Shown here one piece after another: positions 56,172 to 64,000 of a stretch of DNA of 64,000 nt. The position numbers and the translations under genes were made by a program. Origin of the DNA: Legionella birminghamensis (lineage in GTDB: Bacteria > Pseudomonadota > Gammaproteobacteria > Legionellales > Legionellaceae); assembly GCF_900452515.1 (NCBI RefSeq), contig NZ_UGNW01000001.1:3205001-3269000 (forward strand), read 5' to 3'. The notes beneath the pieces were generated by a model, which saw nothing but the letters and a program-made list of their open reading frames with translations, was not told the origin of the DNA and did no database searches. Every line of letters begins with the position of its first letter. Position 1 is the first letter of the stretch.

Positions 56172-57044
56172 TTAAGACTTTTGCTTCGTTGTATCTTGTT
56201 CTTTCAGCTTCCACCGCTTATGCAGCCACATCCACTGCGCCGGGTTAGCCAGGATTATTTTCTCCAGGGCTTTATTATAAGCAAGCGTATTGCGGTAAAG
56301 GGCTTCCTGGGTATTCTCATAGTCCTGCCAGACGATGGGTTCAAAAAACTCCAGAACATGTTTGCCATTCGGCAATCGATAGCCTGCAGCAGGCACCACC
56401 GGCACGCCAGTATGACGCGAAAAACTAGCCAGACTTCGATAAGTGCCCGCTTTTTTGCCAAAGAATTCTGCGGCAATCCCATCCCGATTCACTAGCGAAG
56501 CATGCTGATCCAAGACAAATATCACCGCATGGTTATTATCCAATGCATCGCAAACCTGCTGGAGCGAATTTTTTTTGGGAATTACATTTAATCCTGCCCG
56601 GTAATAGCGGCCAAACAAGATACGCTCAATCGTCTTGTTCCCTAAAGTACGGCGAATGAAATGAAACTGACCTTGGAATTGCTTAAAATTAAGGATCCCT
56701 CCCAGCGGTGCAAACTCCCAATTGCCAAAATGGCCTGTTAATACCAGTACGCCTTTCCCTTGGGCAACCACAGACAGCATTTGCTCATGGCCTTTGACCT
56801 CGACCCGTTCTTTAAGCGTCTTTTCACTCATGAAGCGAAGTGCCAAACCTTCTTTGATTGATACAAGCAAATGCGAATAAAATGCCTTCGCCAGGTGCTG
56901 TTTCTGATGCTTGTTTAGCTGTTCTCCATAAACCTGATCAATATTGGCCATCACGACCTTTTTCCGATAGGGAAAGCAGCGGTACATTAAACGACCCGCC
57001 CAACTTGTGGGCAATGAATTGATTTTATCGGCTAATTCAGTCAC
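56172..57044 (-). CDS. lpxXL: LpxL/HtrB-type acyltransferase, probably for very-long-chain acyl (LpxXL)
   Basis: A lysophospholipid acyltransferase of the lipid A late-acyltransferase family, 290 residues, GTG start. The catalytic HX4E motif is in LTGHFGNWEFAPLG, and IFVLDQHASLVNRDGIAAEF fits the family's second block. It overlaps the ketosynthase upstream by 8 bases and ends the VLCFA cluster. By analogy with rhizobial lpxXL, it should transfer the C28-type chain from its dedicated carrier to lipid A. The specific acyl chain is inference from context. Confidence 0.85.
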   Translation of the reverse strand: MTELADKINSLPTSWAGRLMYRCFPYRKKVVMANIDQVYGEQLNKHQKQHLAKAFYSHLLVSIKEGLALRFMSEKTLKERVEVKGHEQMLSVVAQGKGVLVLTGHFGNWEFAPLGGILNFKQFQGQFHFIRRTLGNKTIERILFGRYYRAGLNVIPKKNSLQQVCDALDNNHAVIFVLDQHASLVNRDGIAAEFFGKKAGTYRSLASFSRHTGVPVVPAAGYRLPNGKHVLEFFEPIVWQDYENTQEALYRNTLAYNKALEKIILANPAQWMWLHKRWKLKEQDTTKQKS

Positions 57045-58317
57045 AGGCTTTGATCACCACGCAGGCATTCATACTAGCAAAACCACGGTTGATTATGAGA
57101 GCGCTGCGGTTACTGGCAAATTCGCGAGAATCCGCGCTTAAATTAAGCTCAGCGCAATGAAGAGCGGGTTCAGCCAGGTTGGCAATCCCTGGTATACAGT
57201 TTTCCTGAATTGCATTGACAGTCAAAACAGTATCGAGCAGGCCGGAGGCTGTCAACGTATGACCCATTGCCCATTTATAGGCAGTCACTGGAACGGGAGC
57301 TCCCTGTAAGAGCTGTTGAATAGCCAAAGCTTCACTGTCATCTGATTTTGCATTTCCGTTGCCATGCGCAACGATTAAATCCATATCGCCAGCACTTAAA
57401 CCGCAGCTTGCCAGTGTTCGCCCTAACAGTTGCGCGAGCGATTCCCCTTCAGCTTCCAGGGAAAATAGTCCTGCCGCCTCTGTTGATGCCATCCCGCCGG
57501 CAACTTCAGCCAGACACTGTGCACCACGTGCTTTTGCGCTTTCCTCACTTTCCAGGATTAGAGCGGCTGCCCCTTCTGCCAGGATAGTCCCGTCATGCGC
57601 CTTGTCAAAGGGCTTAAGATGACGCTCACTTAAAACACCCAGCTGATTATAATAAAACAATGCCTGAGGCTCCACGCCAACATCATAGGCAACCACCACT
57701 GCACGATCCGCCTGCCCTTGCAAAATCGCATGATAGGCTTCAATAAAGGCTTGTGTTCCGCCAACCGCATGGTTGGTTATATTATGATTAGGTCCCTTAA
57801 AGCCATAGGTAATTCCTGAATAAGCCAGCACGTTATTGGGTAGTATACGCAGTAACCACATCGGATGAACTTCATTAAACAGTTGTGCTGCAAATTCCTT
57901 CATATTTCCCTGCGATTTGGCCAGTAATGGCAGAAAATCATATTGCTGAAAATATTTATTTCCGGGTGAACCGACAAAAACAGCGGTTTGTTCATTAAAT
58001 TCTTCCATGCATGAAAGACTATCCCGGTAATCAATCATACCACTATGACCAATGGCCTGGACTGCGGCATGAATACCCATTGCATCATGTCTGGATATCA
58101 CCTTCATCAGTTTGCGGTCAGGCAGAGCACGAGCAGGTTGAAAGTTTTTTAGTTCACCACCCAGACGAGCAGGCCATGCCGATAAATCCCACTGGGCAAT
58201 CTCCGCAATTCCGGTTTCGCCAGTTCGCACAGAGTTCCAGGTTTTATCAAGATTTTCACCGCAAGCGGTCAAAGCACTCAGACCTGTAATAAATACCCTT
58301 TTTTTTTCTTTATTCAT
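57037..58317 (-). CDS. Ketosynthase-like protein lacking the active-site Cys
   Basis: A 426-residue beta-ketoacyl-ACP synthase fold (start MNKEKKRVFITGLSALTACG at 58317). The position of the catalytic Cys is Ala184 (GPNHNITNHAVGG aligned to GPxxxxxTACxxG). Both active-site His are kept (VAHGNGN and MGHTLTASG). A Cys-less partner next to an intact one recalls the chain-length factor of type II polyketide systems. It overlaps the intact ketosynthase by 8 bases, as expected for a heterodimer. It is homologous in position to fabF1XL/fabF2XL of rhizobia. Confidence 0.88.
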   Translation of the reverse strand: MNKEKKRVFITGLSALTACGENLDKTWNSVRTGETGIAEIAQWDLSAWPARLGGELKNFQPARALPDRKLMKVISRHDAMGIHAAVQAIGHSGMIDYRDSLSCMEEFNEQTAVFVGSPGNKYFQQYDFLPLLAKSQGNMKEFAAQLFNEVHPMWLLRILPNNVLAYSGITYGFKGPNHNITNHAVGGTQAFIEAYHAILQGQADRAVVVAYDVGVEPQALFYYNQLGVLSERHLKPFDKAHDGTILAEGAAALILESEESAKARGAQCLAEVAGGMASTEAAGLFSLEAEGESLAQLLGRTLASCGLSAGDMDLIVAHGNGNAKSDDSEALAIQQLLQGAPVPVTAYKWAMGHTLTASGLLDTVLTVNAIQENCIPGIANLAEPALHCAELNLSADSREFASNRSALIINRGFASMNACVVIKACD

Positions 58318-59611
58318 GGACTGATCCGCCAAACTCAGGATGTGTAAAAAGAAGACAGCTATTGGAGCCCCCAAACCCAAATGAATTGGATAGGACCACC
58401 CCCAAGGATTTTTCACGCGGACCATCACACACATAATCGAGATCACAGTCCGGATCAGGCGTATTTAAATTGGCAGTCATTGGAATTTGTGCATGCTGTA
58501 TAGAGAGAACCGACAAAGCAGCCTCCAAAGCGCCTGCTGCTGCAATTAAATGGCCGGTCTGACTTTTCGTGGAGCTGACAGGCAGACCATAGGCAGCCTC
58601 TTTAAATACCGCTTTTATGGCATTGGTTTCGCTCAGGTCATTCATCTTGGTAGAGGTTCCGTGGGCGTTAATATAATCCACATCGCGCGCGGTGATACCA
58701 GCATCAGCAAGTGCACGCTCAATGGCCTGCCTGGCTCCATCGCCATTAGGGTGAGAATCGGTAATCCGATAGGAGCTTAAGGAATTGCCTTCACCGGCTA
58801 ATTCTGCATATATTCTGGCGCCTCTTGCTTTCGCCTTGTCCCAGTCTTCCAGTATCAGGAAAGCAGCGCCTTCGCCGAGGACAAACCCATTGCGGGTGCC
58901 GTCAAAAGGCCGGCTGGCAGTTGCCGGTGCTTCATTGTAAGTGGATAAGGCACCCAACAAACAAAAACTGGATAGTCCTAAAGGATTGATCATCGAATCG
59001 AAACCACCGGCCAGCATATAATCGGCTTCACCCCGGCGAAGTACTTGTAAGGCCAGGCCTAATGCCTGGCCGCCTGAAGCACAGGCAGTATGGACCGAAT
59101 TGGCATAGCCCTTAATCCCGAAATGCTGAATCAATAGAGATAAGCCTGAGTTAGAGGTGGTCTTTCCAAAATCAGTGAGTTTATAAAAATCCTGGGTGTT
59201 TCTATTCAGTTCTGTCCAATTGATTTCGCCGTCAACTGCACACATCTGCTGGAAACGCTGCAAGTATTCAAATTCTGCTGTCATCATGCCGCTGCCGGTC
59301 ACTACACCCCAGCGATCAGCATTCTCTTTCTGCGGCTGAATTCCGGCATCAGCAAAAGCCTGACGCGCGGCTTCCAGTGCAAAGCTTGTAAATGACATGG
59401 CAAAACGGCTGTCTTTCGTCCGCAAAGATTCGCAAAGCTCAAAGGATTTAACTTCGGCGGCGATATAAGCGGGAAAGCCGGAGGCATCAAACTGCTTGAT
59501 TGTGTCAATCCCTGACTTTCCGGCCATTAGATTCTGCCAGGTTGACTGTACATCATTTCCCAAGGGAGAAACAATGCCTAATCCGGTTATAGCTACTCGC
59601 TTTTTAGACAT
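58310..59611 (-). CDS. Beta-ketoacyl-ACP synthase II (FabF-like), intact
   Basis: A 433-residue condensing enzyme starting at the ATG at 59611 (MSKKRVAITGLGIVSPLGND). Full catalytic triad: Cys in VHTACASGGQALGL, His in NAHGTSTKMND and His in KSQTGHLIAAAGALEA. In the VLCFA cluster it should carry out the condensation steps for chain elongation. It is one base after the dehydratase gene. Confidence 0.93.
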   Translation of the reverse strand: MSKKRVAITGLGIVSPLGNDVQSTWQNLMAGKSGIDTIKQFDASGFPAYIAAEVKSFELCESLRTKDSRFAMSFTSFALEAARQAFADAGIQPQKENADRWGVVTGSGMMTAEFEYLQRFQQMCAVDGEINWTELNRNTQDFYKLTDFGKTTSNSGLSLLIQHFGIKGYANSVHTACASGGQALGLALQVLRRGEADYMLAGGFDSMINPLGLSSFCLLGALSTYNEAPATASRPFDGTRNGFVLGEGAAFLILEDWDKAKARGARIYAELAGEGNSLSSYRITDSHPNGDGARQAIERALADAGITARDVDYINAHGTSTKMNDLSETNAIKAVFKEAAYGLPVSSTKSQTGHLIAAAGALEAALSVLSIQHAQIPMTANLNTPDPDCDLDYVCDGPREKSLGVVLSNSFGFGGSNSCLLFTHPEFGGSVHE

Positions 59612-59612
59612 A

Positions 59613-60497
59613 TTATTTACCTTTACGCTGCCAAACCATTTCAAGAACACAGACACGTTTTCCAAGTACTTCGCTACGGAAAACAAGAATCAATTGATCC
59701 TCATCCTGTTTTTTTAACTGGAGCTGGCATATCAAGGTATCTCCAGGATGAACAAAATCGTTCATCTTGATCTTGCGCAGCTCTTTAATCTCGTATTGAC
59801 TCAATAAATTCATTTTGTCAATGAAATGCCTGGCCAGATGAATCTTGCATTCCAGCAGAACCGTCATCGGCAATACTGGATTACGAGGAAAATGATCAGG
59901 AAACCATGGCGCTGCCCTTGTAATACGCTTCTCGGCAGTTAGGGCCCGCCCTGGCTCTTCGTTCAGCACCCGGTCAAAGGTCATGGGATAGGGAACAGGC
60001 TTCCTGGTATCGTAGGATATTCCAGTCTCTATTGTGTGAGCAAAGTCCCAGTCACCTGGGCGATTGATTTCAGCAAACTGCTCGCGGACTTCCTGGTCAG
60101 CAATAAACTCAGCCATTGGAAGCAGCGGCCCCAATGCGCCTTCAACTGTGAAAACCACTTCATCGTTAACACGTGCAATACTATGATATTGCACCGCTGT
60201 TTCATCCAGTGAGTCGATAAAGGATTCAAGATACAGGGTTTCGCCCAGATATGCAGGACGCCGCATGCTGGCACTGGCCACAACGCCAGCAACAGGCCGA
60301 CGGGTGAAATTCTGCGTATGCATAACGTTCCAGGCAGCCAGTTGTCCCAAAGTCTCACCGATAAAGGAAGCCGGGAAGACATAGCGTCCCGACTCATCCT
60401 GCTGTAAGTACCCGTCATCAGCAGTAATGTGCTTAATACCGCGGATAGCTTCACCAGGCGATAATTGCAGAATTCTGTCGACAAATAGAAAACGCAT
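59613..60497 (-). CDS. FabZ/FabA-like dehydratase with two hotdog domains
   Basis: A 294-residue 3-hydroxyacyl-ACP dehydratase-like protein. The second hotdog (about 170-290) has the catalytic FPDHFPRNPVLPMTVLLE motif. The first half has the same fold signs (FPASFIGETLGQLAAW) but no His at the equivalent place, so probably one active site per chain. It is positioned like rhizobial fabZXL but roughly twice as long. Starts on the last base of the acp stop. Confidence 0.85.
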   Translation of the reverse strand: MRFLFVDRILQLSPGEAIRGIKHITADDGYLQQDESGRYVFPASFIGETLGQLAAWNVMHTQNFTRRPVAGVVASASMRRPAYLGETLYLESFIDSLDETAVQYHSIARVNDEVVFTVEGALGPLLPMAEFIADQEVREQFAEINRPGDWDFAHTIETGISYDTRKPVPYPMTFDRVLNEEPGRALTAEKRITRAAPWFPDHFPRNPVLPMTVLLECKIHLARHFIDKMNLLSQYEIKELRKIKMNDFVHPGDTLICQLQLKKQDEDQLILVFRSEVLGKRVCVLEMVWQRKGK

Positions 60498-60910
60498 CAG
60501 GCTACAGATTCACTGGTTTTTTGTTCTTGTACAGCGCTTACTACCAATTTACAAAAAGTTTCAACGGTGAACAACATCGGAATTTCATTCACTTTCATAT
60601 TGGCTTTGAAATGCTGGGCAGGAACTTCACTTAAATAGTTTTTCAGGGCCTGCATCCCTTGGGCAGTTAACACGCCGCCTTTTTCAAATTCTTCTTCAGG
60701 CAGATCACCGCGTGCATTTTTCTCCAGCTGCCCACGGGGAATTTTAATGCCAAACTCTTTTTCCAGTTGAAATACCAAATCGAGAAAATCAATGGATTCA
60801 GCACCCAGGTCAGCAATTAAACGGCTATCAAGGGCCACATCTTCTTCATCAATAACCAATACATCAGCGATAATTTCCCTAACCTTGGGGTAAACGCTTT
60901 CTACATTCAT
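60497..60910 (-). CDS. acpXL: Specialised acyl carrier protein (AcpXL-like)
   Basis: A 137-residue acyl carrier protein. The phosphopantetheine Ser is Ser39 in DLGAESIDFLDLVFQLEKEF, with the FGIKIP sequence also typical of AcpXL. It is longer than ordinary ACPs (about 80 residues) because of an extra ~55-residue C-terminal region. It should carry the growing very-long acyl chain. Its own -10 candidate lies upstream (60951-60956). Confidence 0.9.
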   Translation of the reverse strand: MNVESVYPKVREIIADVLVIDEEDVALDSRLIADLGAESIDFLDLVFQLEKEFGIKIPRGQLEKNARGDLPEEEFEKGGVLTAQGMQALKNYLSEVPAQHFKANMKVNEIPMLFTVETFCKLVVSAVQEQKTSESVA

Positions 60911-60950
60911 GTTTAATCCTCAGCAGTCTTCTTAGCTTACAAATTTCAGG

Positions 60951-60956
60951 ATTATA
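60951..60956 (-). promoter_or_regulatory. Candidate -10 element for the acp-led operon
   Basis: Minus-strand TATAAT about 40 bases before the ACP start, in the 150-base gap between fabL and acp. The -35 hexamer is poor. It suggests that the acp-to-lpxXL genes can be read independently of the reductase gene. Confidence 0.4.
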
Positions 60957-61060
60957 ACATAAAGTTTTCACAATCAGCTACGAAATTGACGAGCCTGTAT
61001 CTCATTTTTAAATAGCCCGGCTACTTTGAACCAGGCTGCTCGTCTGCATACTCTGGTGCG

Positions 61061-61816
61061 TTAACCGACCTGACTATATCCTGCATCCACAAATAACGTA
61101 TGTGCATTAATCATCTGCGCTTCTGGCAGGCAGAGTAAATAGACTGCATTGGCAACATCATCGGGCATTAAGGGCCTGGAAGACAGTGAATGCGCCTGAT
61201 ACTCGTCCAACAGCTGTTCGCGATTGGGGAAATGTTTTAAGGCATCCGTGTCTACTACCCCTGCCGAGACCGTGTTAACGGTTACTTCGTATTCTGCCAT
61301 TTCCAAGCTCAGTGAGCGGACCAGCGCCTCGAGTGCCGCTTTGGAAGCGCCGATAAATGCATAATTAGGAATCGCACGATGCGCTCCCAGACTGGACAAG
61401 GCAATCACACGCCCGCCGCGCTGCATTAACTCCCGGCCTTCAGAGACCAGATGGTTCAGCGCCAAAGCGTTGGTTTCCATGCACCAGCGCCAGTGTTTGG
61501 TTGACATTTTCAAAGCAGGTTTCAGAACACCGCTGGCAGCATTGCTGATTAGGAAATTCAGCTTATCAAAATGCTCACGAAAAATAGCAAACATATCCTT
61601 AACAGACGAGTGATCGGCAACATTCGCCTGAATGGCACAGGCTTTTCGGCCCATTGAGTGAATTTCATCGACCAGGGCCAGTGCCTCGTCAGAACTGTTA
61701 TAATACACGATGGCAATATCACTGCCTGCCTTTGCCAGTTTCAGAGCGCAAGCCTTGCCAATACCTCTGGCGCCTCCAGTAATTAATGCGACTCGATCGC
61801 GAAACACTAATGACAT
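61061..61816 (-). CDS. fabL: Enoyl-ACP reductase, FabL-like (SDR fold)
   Basis: A 251-residue short-chain dehydrogenase. Nucleotide motif TGGARGIGKACALKLA. The catalytic pair is Tyr-x6-Lys (YAFIGASKAALEAL), the enoyl-reductase spacing, not Tyr-x3-Lys as in FabG. The string VVDTDALKHFPNREQLL closely resembles my memory of Bacillus FabL. The start is the ATG at 61816 after GGGA; the TTG at 61828 is less likely. It leads the fatty acid cluster; the final reduction of each cycle fits its position. Confidence 0.85.
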   Translation of the reverse strand: MSLVFRDRVALITGGARGIGKACALKLAKAGSDIAIVYYNSSDEALALVDEIHSMGRKACAIQANVADHSSVKDMFAIFREHFDKLNFLISNAASGVLKPALKMSTKHWRWCMETNALALNHLVSEGRELMQRGGRVIALSSLGAHRAIPNYAFIGASKAALEALVRSLSLEMAEYEVTVNTVSAGVVDTDALKHFPNREQLLDEYQAHSLSSRPLMPDDVANAVYLLCLPEAQMINAHTLFVDAGYSQVG

Positions 61817-61996
61817 ATTCTTTCCCAAGATAAAAAATACGCAAGCTACCCTGATTAATGAATGCTGTCAATCAAAGCGGGACGAATACAGGGCTGTTTA
61901 TTCCCTGATATTAATTGCCAAGGCTGATCATAAAGCTTGTGTCACGGGCGTCAAATTTGTACCATTTGTGCTTTGCATCTCGTTGGCTTTGTCCAG

Positions 61997-63178
61997 ATGA
62001 ACTATTCTTTGCCTAAAACTGTTGTTCCCATTGCCATGCTGTTTTCTTTTCGCATGCTTGGTCTTTTCATGCTGATTCCTGTATTTTCTGTTCTTGCAGT
62101 CCAGTTATCCGGCGCTACTCCCAGCCTAATTGGTATTGCATTGGGCAGCTATGGGTTGAGCCAGGGCATTCTGCAGATACCCTTTGGCTTACTTTCTGAT
62201 CGCTACGGGAGAAAGCGCCTGATCACCATAGGCTTGACTTTGTTTGCCGCAGGGAGCCTCTGGGGAGCTCTGACCCATTCAATCTATGGCATGATTGGAG
62301 CAAGAATCATCCAGGGCATGGGAGCTATTGGCAGTGTACTTATCGCCCTCCTGGCTGATCTCACTGCCGATAAAGATCGCACCAAAGCCATGGCCATTCT
62401 TGGATTAACTATTGGGACGTCATTTATTGCTGCAATGATAATCAGCCCCATACTTACGCATCATTATGGTCTTTCCAGTATTTTCTACCTAACCTTTATT
62501 TTATCACTGCTCGGCCTTTTGTTCCTTTATACTATTGTACCTACTCCCAAACATGAAAGCTTCCACGCAGAGAGCGAAACGAATCCCAGGTTATTACAGA
62601 CTGTGCTGAGAGATCCCAAATTACAGCGTCTCAATGCCGGCATCTTTTTCCAGCATCTGGTATTAACGGCCACTTTCTACGTAATTCCTATGCTTTTAAA
62701 AGCACATATCCAGTCTGGCCATCTCGGACAGCAATGGCATTTTTACTTACCTGTTCTGGTATGTTCCTTTATTGTAATGCTGCCCTTTATTTATATTGCG
62801 GAACGCATGAAAAAAATGCGTCTTATATTTCTGACTGCGGTCGGCCTTACCGCCCTTTGCCAACTTCTACTGGCACTAACTCCCGCTAGCATGACAGCCC
62901 TTTCCATCCTGGTCTTTCTGTACTTTGTCGCTTTTAATACGCTCGAAGCCTCTTTACCTTCTCTCATTTCACGCCTGGCGGATAAAACAAATAAAGGCAC
63001 AGCGATGGGAGTCTATTCAACCAGCCAATTTCTCGGGATTTTTGCTGGCGGGTTGCTGTCTGGTATTACTTATCAGCACCTGGGAAGCTCCGGTTTATTC
63101 CTTTTGAACGCTGGTTATAGCCTGATTTGGCTTTTTATCAGCTGGCCCATGAATATGCCATTAACATCCAGCCGCTAA
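61997..63178 (+). CDS. MFS transporter (YajR-like)
   Basis: A twelve-helix major facilitator of 393 residues, starting at the ATG at 61997 (MNYSLPKTVVPIAMLFSFRM). A longer frame from 61937 adds a non-membrane leader. The loop motif DRYGRKRL and the AARIIQGMGAIG-like region match the YajR group of efflux proteins. The substrate is not known. Divergent from fabL; ssb follows downstream. Confidence 0.9.
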   Translation: MNYSLPKTVVPIAMLFSFRMLGLFMLIPVFSVLAVQLSGATPSLIGIALGSYGLSQGILQIPFGLLSDRYGRKRLITIGLTLFAAGSLWGALTHSIYGMIGARIIQGMGAIGSVLIALLADLTADKDRTKAMAILGLTIGTSFIAAMIISPILTHHYGLSSIFYLTFILSLLGLLFLYTIVPTPKHESFHAESETNPRLLQTVLRDPKLQRLNAGIFFQHLVLTATFYVIPMLLKAHIQSGHLGQQWHFYLPVLVCSFIVMLPFIYIAERMKKMRLIFLTAVGLTALCQLLLALTPASMTALSILVFLYFVAFNTLEASLPSLISRLADKTNKGTAMGVYSTSQFLGIFAGGLLSGITYQHLGSSGLFLLNAGYSLIWLFISWPMNMPLTSSR

Positions 63179-63216
63179 AATTTGCTCAGGGATTAGAATC
63201 ATGTGTACAAATTCGT

Positions 63217-63222
63217 TATAAT
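63217..63222 (+). promoter_or_regulatory. -10 element of the ssb promoter
   Basis: A perfect TATAAT 38 bases before the ssb ATG, with only a weak -35 (TTAGAA at 63193). A CAGGAGAAA Shine-Dalgarno follows at a good distance before the ATG. Confidence 0.5.
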
Positions 63223-63260
63223 CCCCCACTAACTCGCAAAACCTCAGGAGAAATCTAAAA

Positions 63261-63725
63261 ATGGCTCGTGGAATTAATAAAGTCATATTGATTGGCAATG
63301 TCGGCGTTGATCCCGATGTTCGGTATATGCCAAACGGTAACGCAGTAACTACTTTGTCAGTGGCTACCAGTGAAGCATGGAAGGATAAACAAACAGGCGA
63401 CAAGCAAGAACGCACCGAATGGCATCGCGTTGTCTGTTTCAACAAACTGGGTGAAATTGCCGGCGAATACCTTCGCAAAGGTTCGAAAGTGTATGTTGAA
63501 GGAAGCTTAAGAACCAGAAAATGGCAGGATCAACAAGGCCAGGATCGCTACACGACAGAAATTGTTGCCAATGATATTCAAATGCTCGACGGCAAAAGCA
63601 ATGGGCCTTCCAATTATGGCGATATGCCGCAGCAAGCCCCTGCTCAGCAAGGGATGAATAAGCCGCAAATGAGCCAAACTGCGCATGATGCATTTGACGA
63701 ACTAGACGATGATATCCCATTCTGA
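63261..63725 (+). CDS. ssb: Single-stranded DNA-binding protein
   Basis: SSB, 154 residues. The OB-fold core ([40 protein letters not shown]) is followed by a Gln/Pro/Gly linker and the acidic partner-binding tail DELDDDIPF. Complete and typical. Confidence 0.98.
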   Translation: MARGINKVILIGNVGVDPDVRYMPNGNAVTTLSVATSEAWKDKQTGDKQERTEWHRVVCFNKLGEIAGEYLRKGSKVYVEGSLRTRKWQDQQGQDRYTTEIVANDIQMLDGKSNGPSNYGDMPQQAPAQQGMNKPQMSQTAHDAFDELDDDIPF

Positions 63726-63754
63726 ATCTAAACCTTGTTTACACCTGCGGCTTC

Positions 63755-63810
63755 ATCAAGGCTACGATTGTTCCATGTAGCCTTGATAAGCGCAGCGCAT
63801 CAAGGTTTTT
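63755..63810 (+). terminator. Two competing hairpins, the second with a U-run, after ssb
   Basis: ATCAAGGCTAC (63755-63765) pairs perfectly with GTAGCCTTGAT (63777-63787). The second arm can instead pair with ATCAAGG (63799-63805), which is followed by five T (63806-63810), giving an intrinsic terminator. The two foldings exclude each other. The AAGCGCAGCGC centre looks like a REP-family palindrome, so it may simply be a repeat used as the ssb terminator. Confidence 0.6.
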
Positions 63811-63947
63811 AACTTACCGGGTATACTCTATTCTATTGCAATGTAGAATCAGGGTAGAAAACCCTTAGAACATAGGATGAGCTACTACCTGTATTTCCTG
63901 GGTTCTACTGCAATTGAATTAACATATTAATCAGAGCAGGAGGCCAT

Positions 63948-64000
63948 ATGACGCAGAAAATCCCAAGTTTATTTTTTAAGCCGGATAGTAAAAAAGCGCG
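63948..64000 (+). CDS. Start of an unidentified gene (cut by the window end)
   Basis: ATG preceded by a very strong Shine-Dalgarno sequence (CAGGAGG at 63937-63943). Seventeen codons are visible (MTQKIPSLFFKPDSKKA), with no similarity I can name and no signal peptide. The 222-base gap after ssb is otherwise occupied by the hairpins and AT-rich sequence. Confidence 0.6.
   Translation, partial: MTQKIPSLFFKPDSKKA

Noticed and set aside
58318-58446. An N-terminal extension of the Cys-less ketosynthase
   Set aside because: It lies inside the end of the neighbouring ketosynthase gene and does not fit the family start.
61061-61816. FabG, 3-ketoacyl-ACP reductase
   Set aside because: The Tyr and Lys are seven residues apart (Y-x6-K), the enoyl reductase spacing, not Y-x3-K.
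1-64000. tRNA genes or an rRNA operon
   Set aside because: Reading the gaps by eye showed no tRNA-like cloverleaf or rRNA signature; a dedicated search was not possible.

Overview
The window looks like chromosome of a Legionella-family gammaproteobacterium. It is AT-leaning. Conserved housekeeping blocks (ybaB-recR, ffh-rpsP-rimM-trmD-rplS, fur/bamE, lptM-dapF-trkA-trkH, uvrA, ssb) alternate with large helical or coiled-coil proteins of unknown function. It also holds a very-long-chain fatty acid cluster of the kind that supplies the C28 acyl chain of lipid A. One unknown protein ends in a eukaryotic CaaX box, which fits an intracellular bacterium with secreted effectors. The family assignment is inference from gene content; no rRNA or database match was available. 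I saw no tRNA, rRNA, CRISPR array or intact insertion sequence.

Layout. 1-3.8 kb: ybaB, recR, a DUF547 protein and a membrane phospho/sulfo-transferase, read as one unit. 3.8-10.4 kb: an unknown protein on the minus strand, then a response regulator without its phospho-acceptor and an RND efflux adaptor and pump. 10.5-15.4 kb: a CorC-type membrane protein, then ffh and the rpsP-rimM-trmD-rplS operon. 15.5-20.5 kb: an FAD monooxygenase with a long C-terminal extension, an unknown protein, a small secreted protein, a YgjP-type metallopeptidase and a 2-oxoglutarate oxygenase. 20.5-27.7 kb: an accessory block of three unknown proteins around an ABC-2 exporter. One of these genes is broken or recoded at an A11 run, one ends in CLVS, and one is a 1,087-residue membrane-anchored coiled-coil protein. 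28-33.2 kb: an M48 peptidase with LemA, a small membrane protein and uvrA. 33.3-41 kb: a hotdog protein, a PAS-GAF-GGDEF cyclase, a HerA-like ATPase, fur, bamE, RatB/RatA and a carboxylesterase. 41-46.4 kb: an unknown protein, lptM, dapF, trkA and trkH. 46.4-54.9 kb: a single 2,812-residue open frame of unknown function. 54.8-63.7 kb: an EamA transporter, the fatty acid/lipid A cluster (minus strand), an MFS transporter and ssb, then the start of one more gene.

The intergenic space carries several dispersed repeat families. The most striking is an element of about 165-195 bp bounded on both sides by GC-rich hairpins. It is present in four full copies (19.5, 27.7, 39.3 and 55.9 kb) plus solo hairpins, and two copies have short tandem arrays growing from one end. 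Two other palindromic families sit near 30.2/36.8 kb and 15.4/27.9 kb.

How the genes work together. The 56.2-61.8 kb cluster encodes a specialised acyl carrier protein, dehydratase, two ketosynthases (one without its active-site cysteine), a FabL-like enoyl reductase and an LpxL-type acyltransferase. That is almost a complete elongation line ending at lipid A. The accessory genes at 20.5-27.7 kb and the giant gene at 46.4 kb are the best places to look for undescribed biology.
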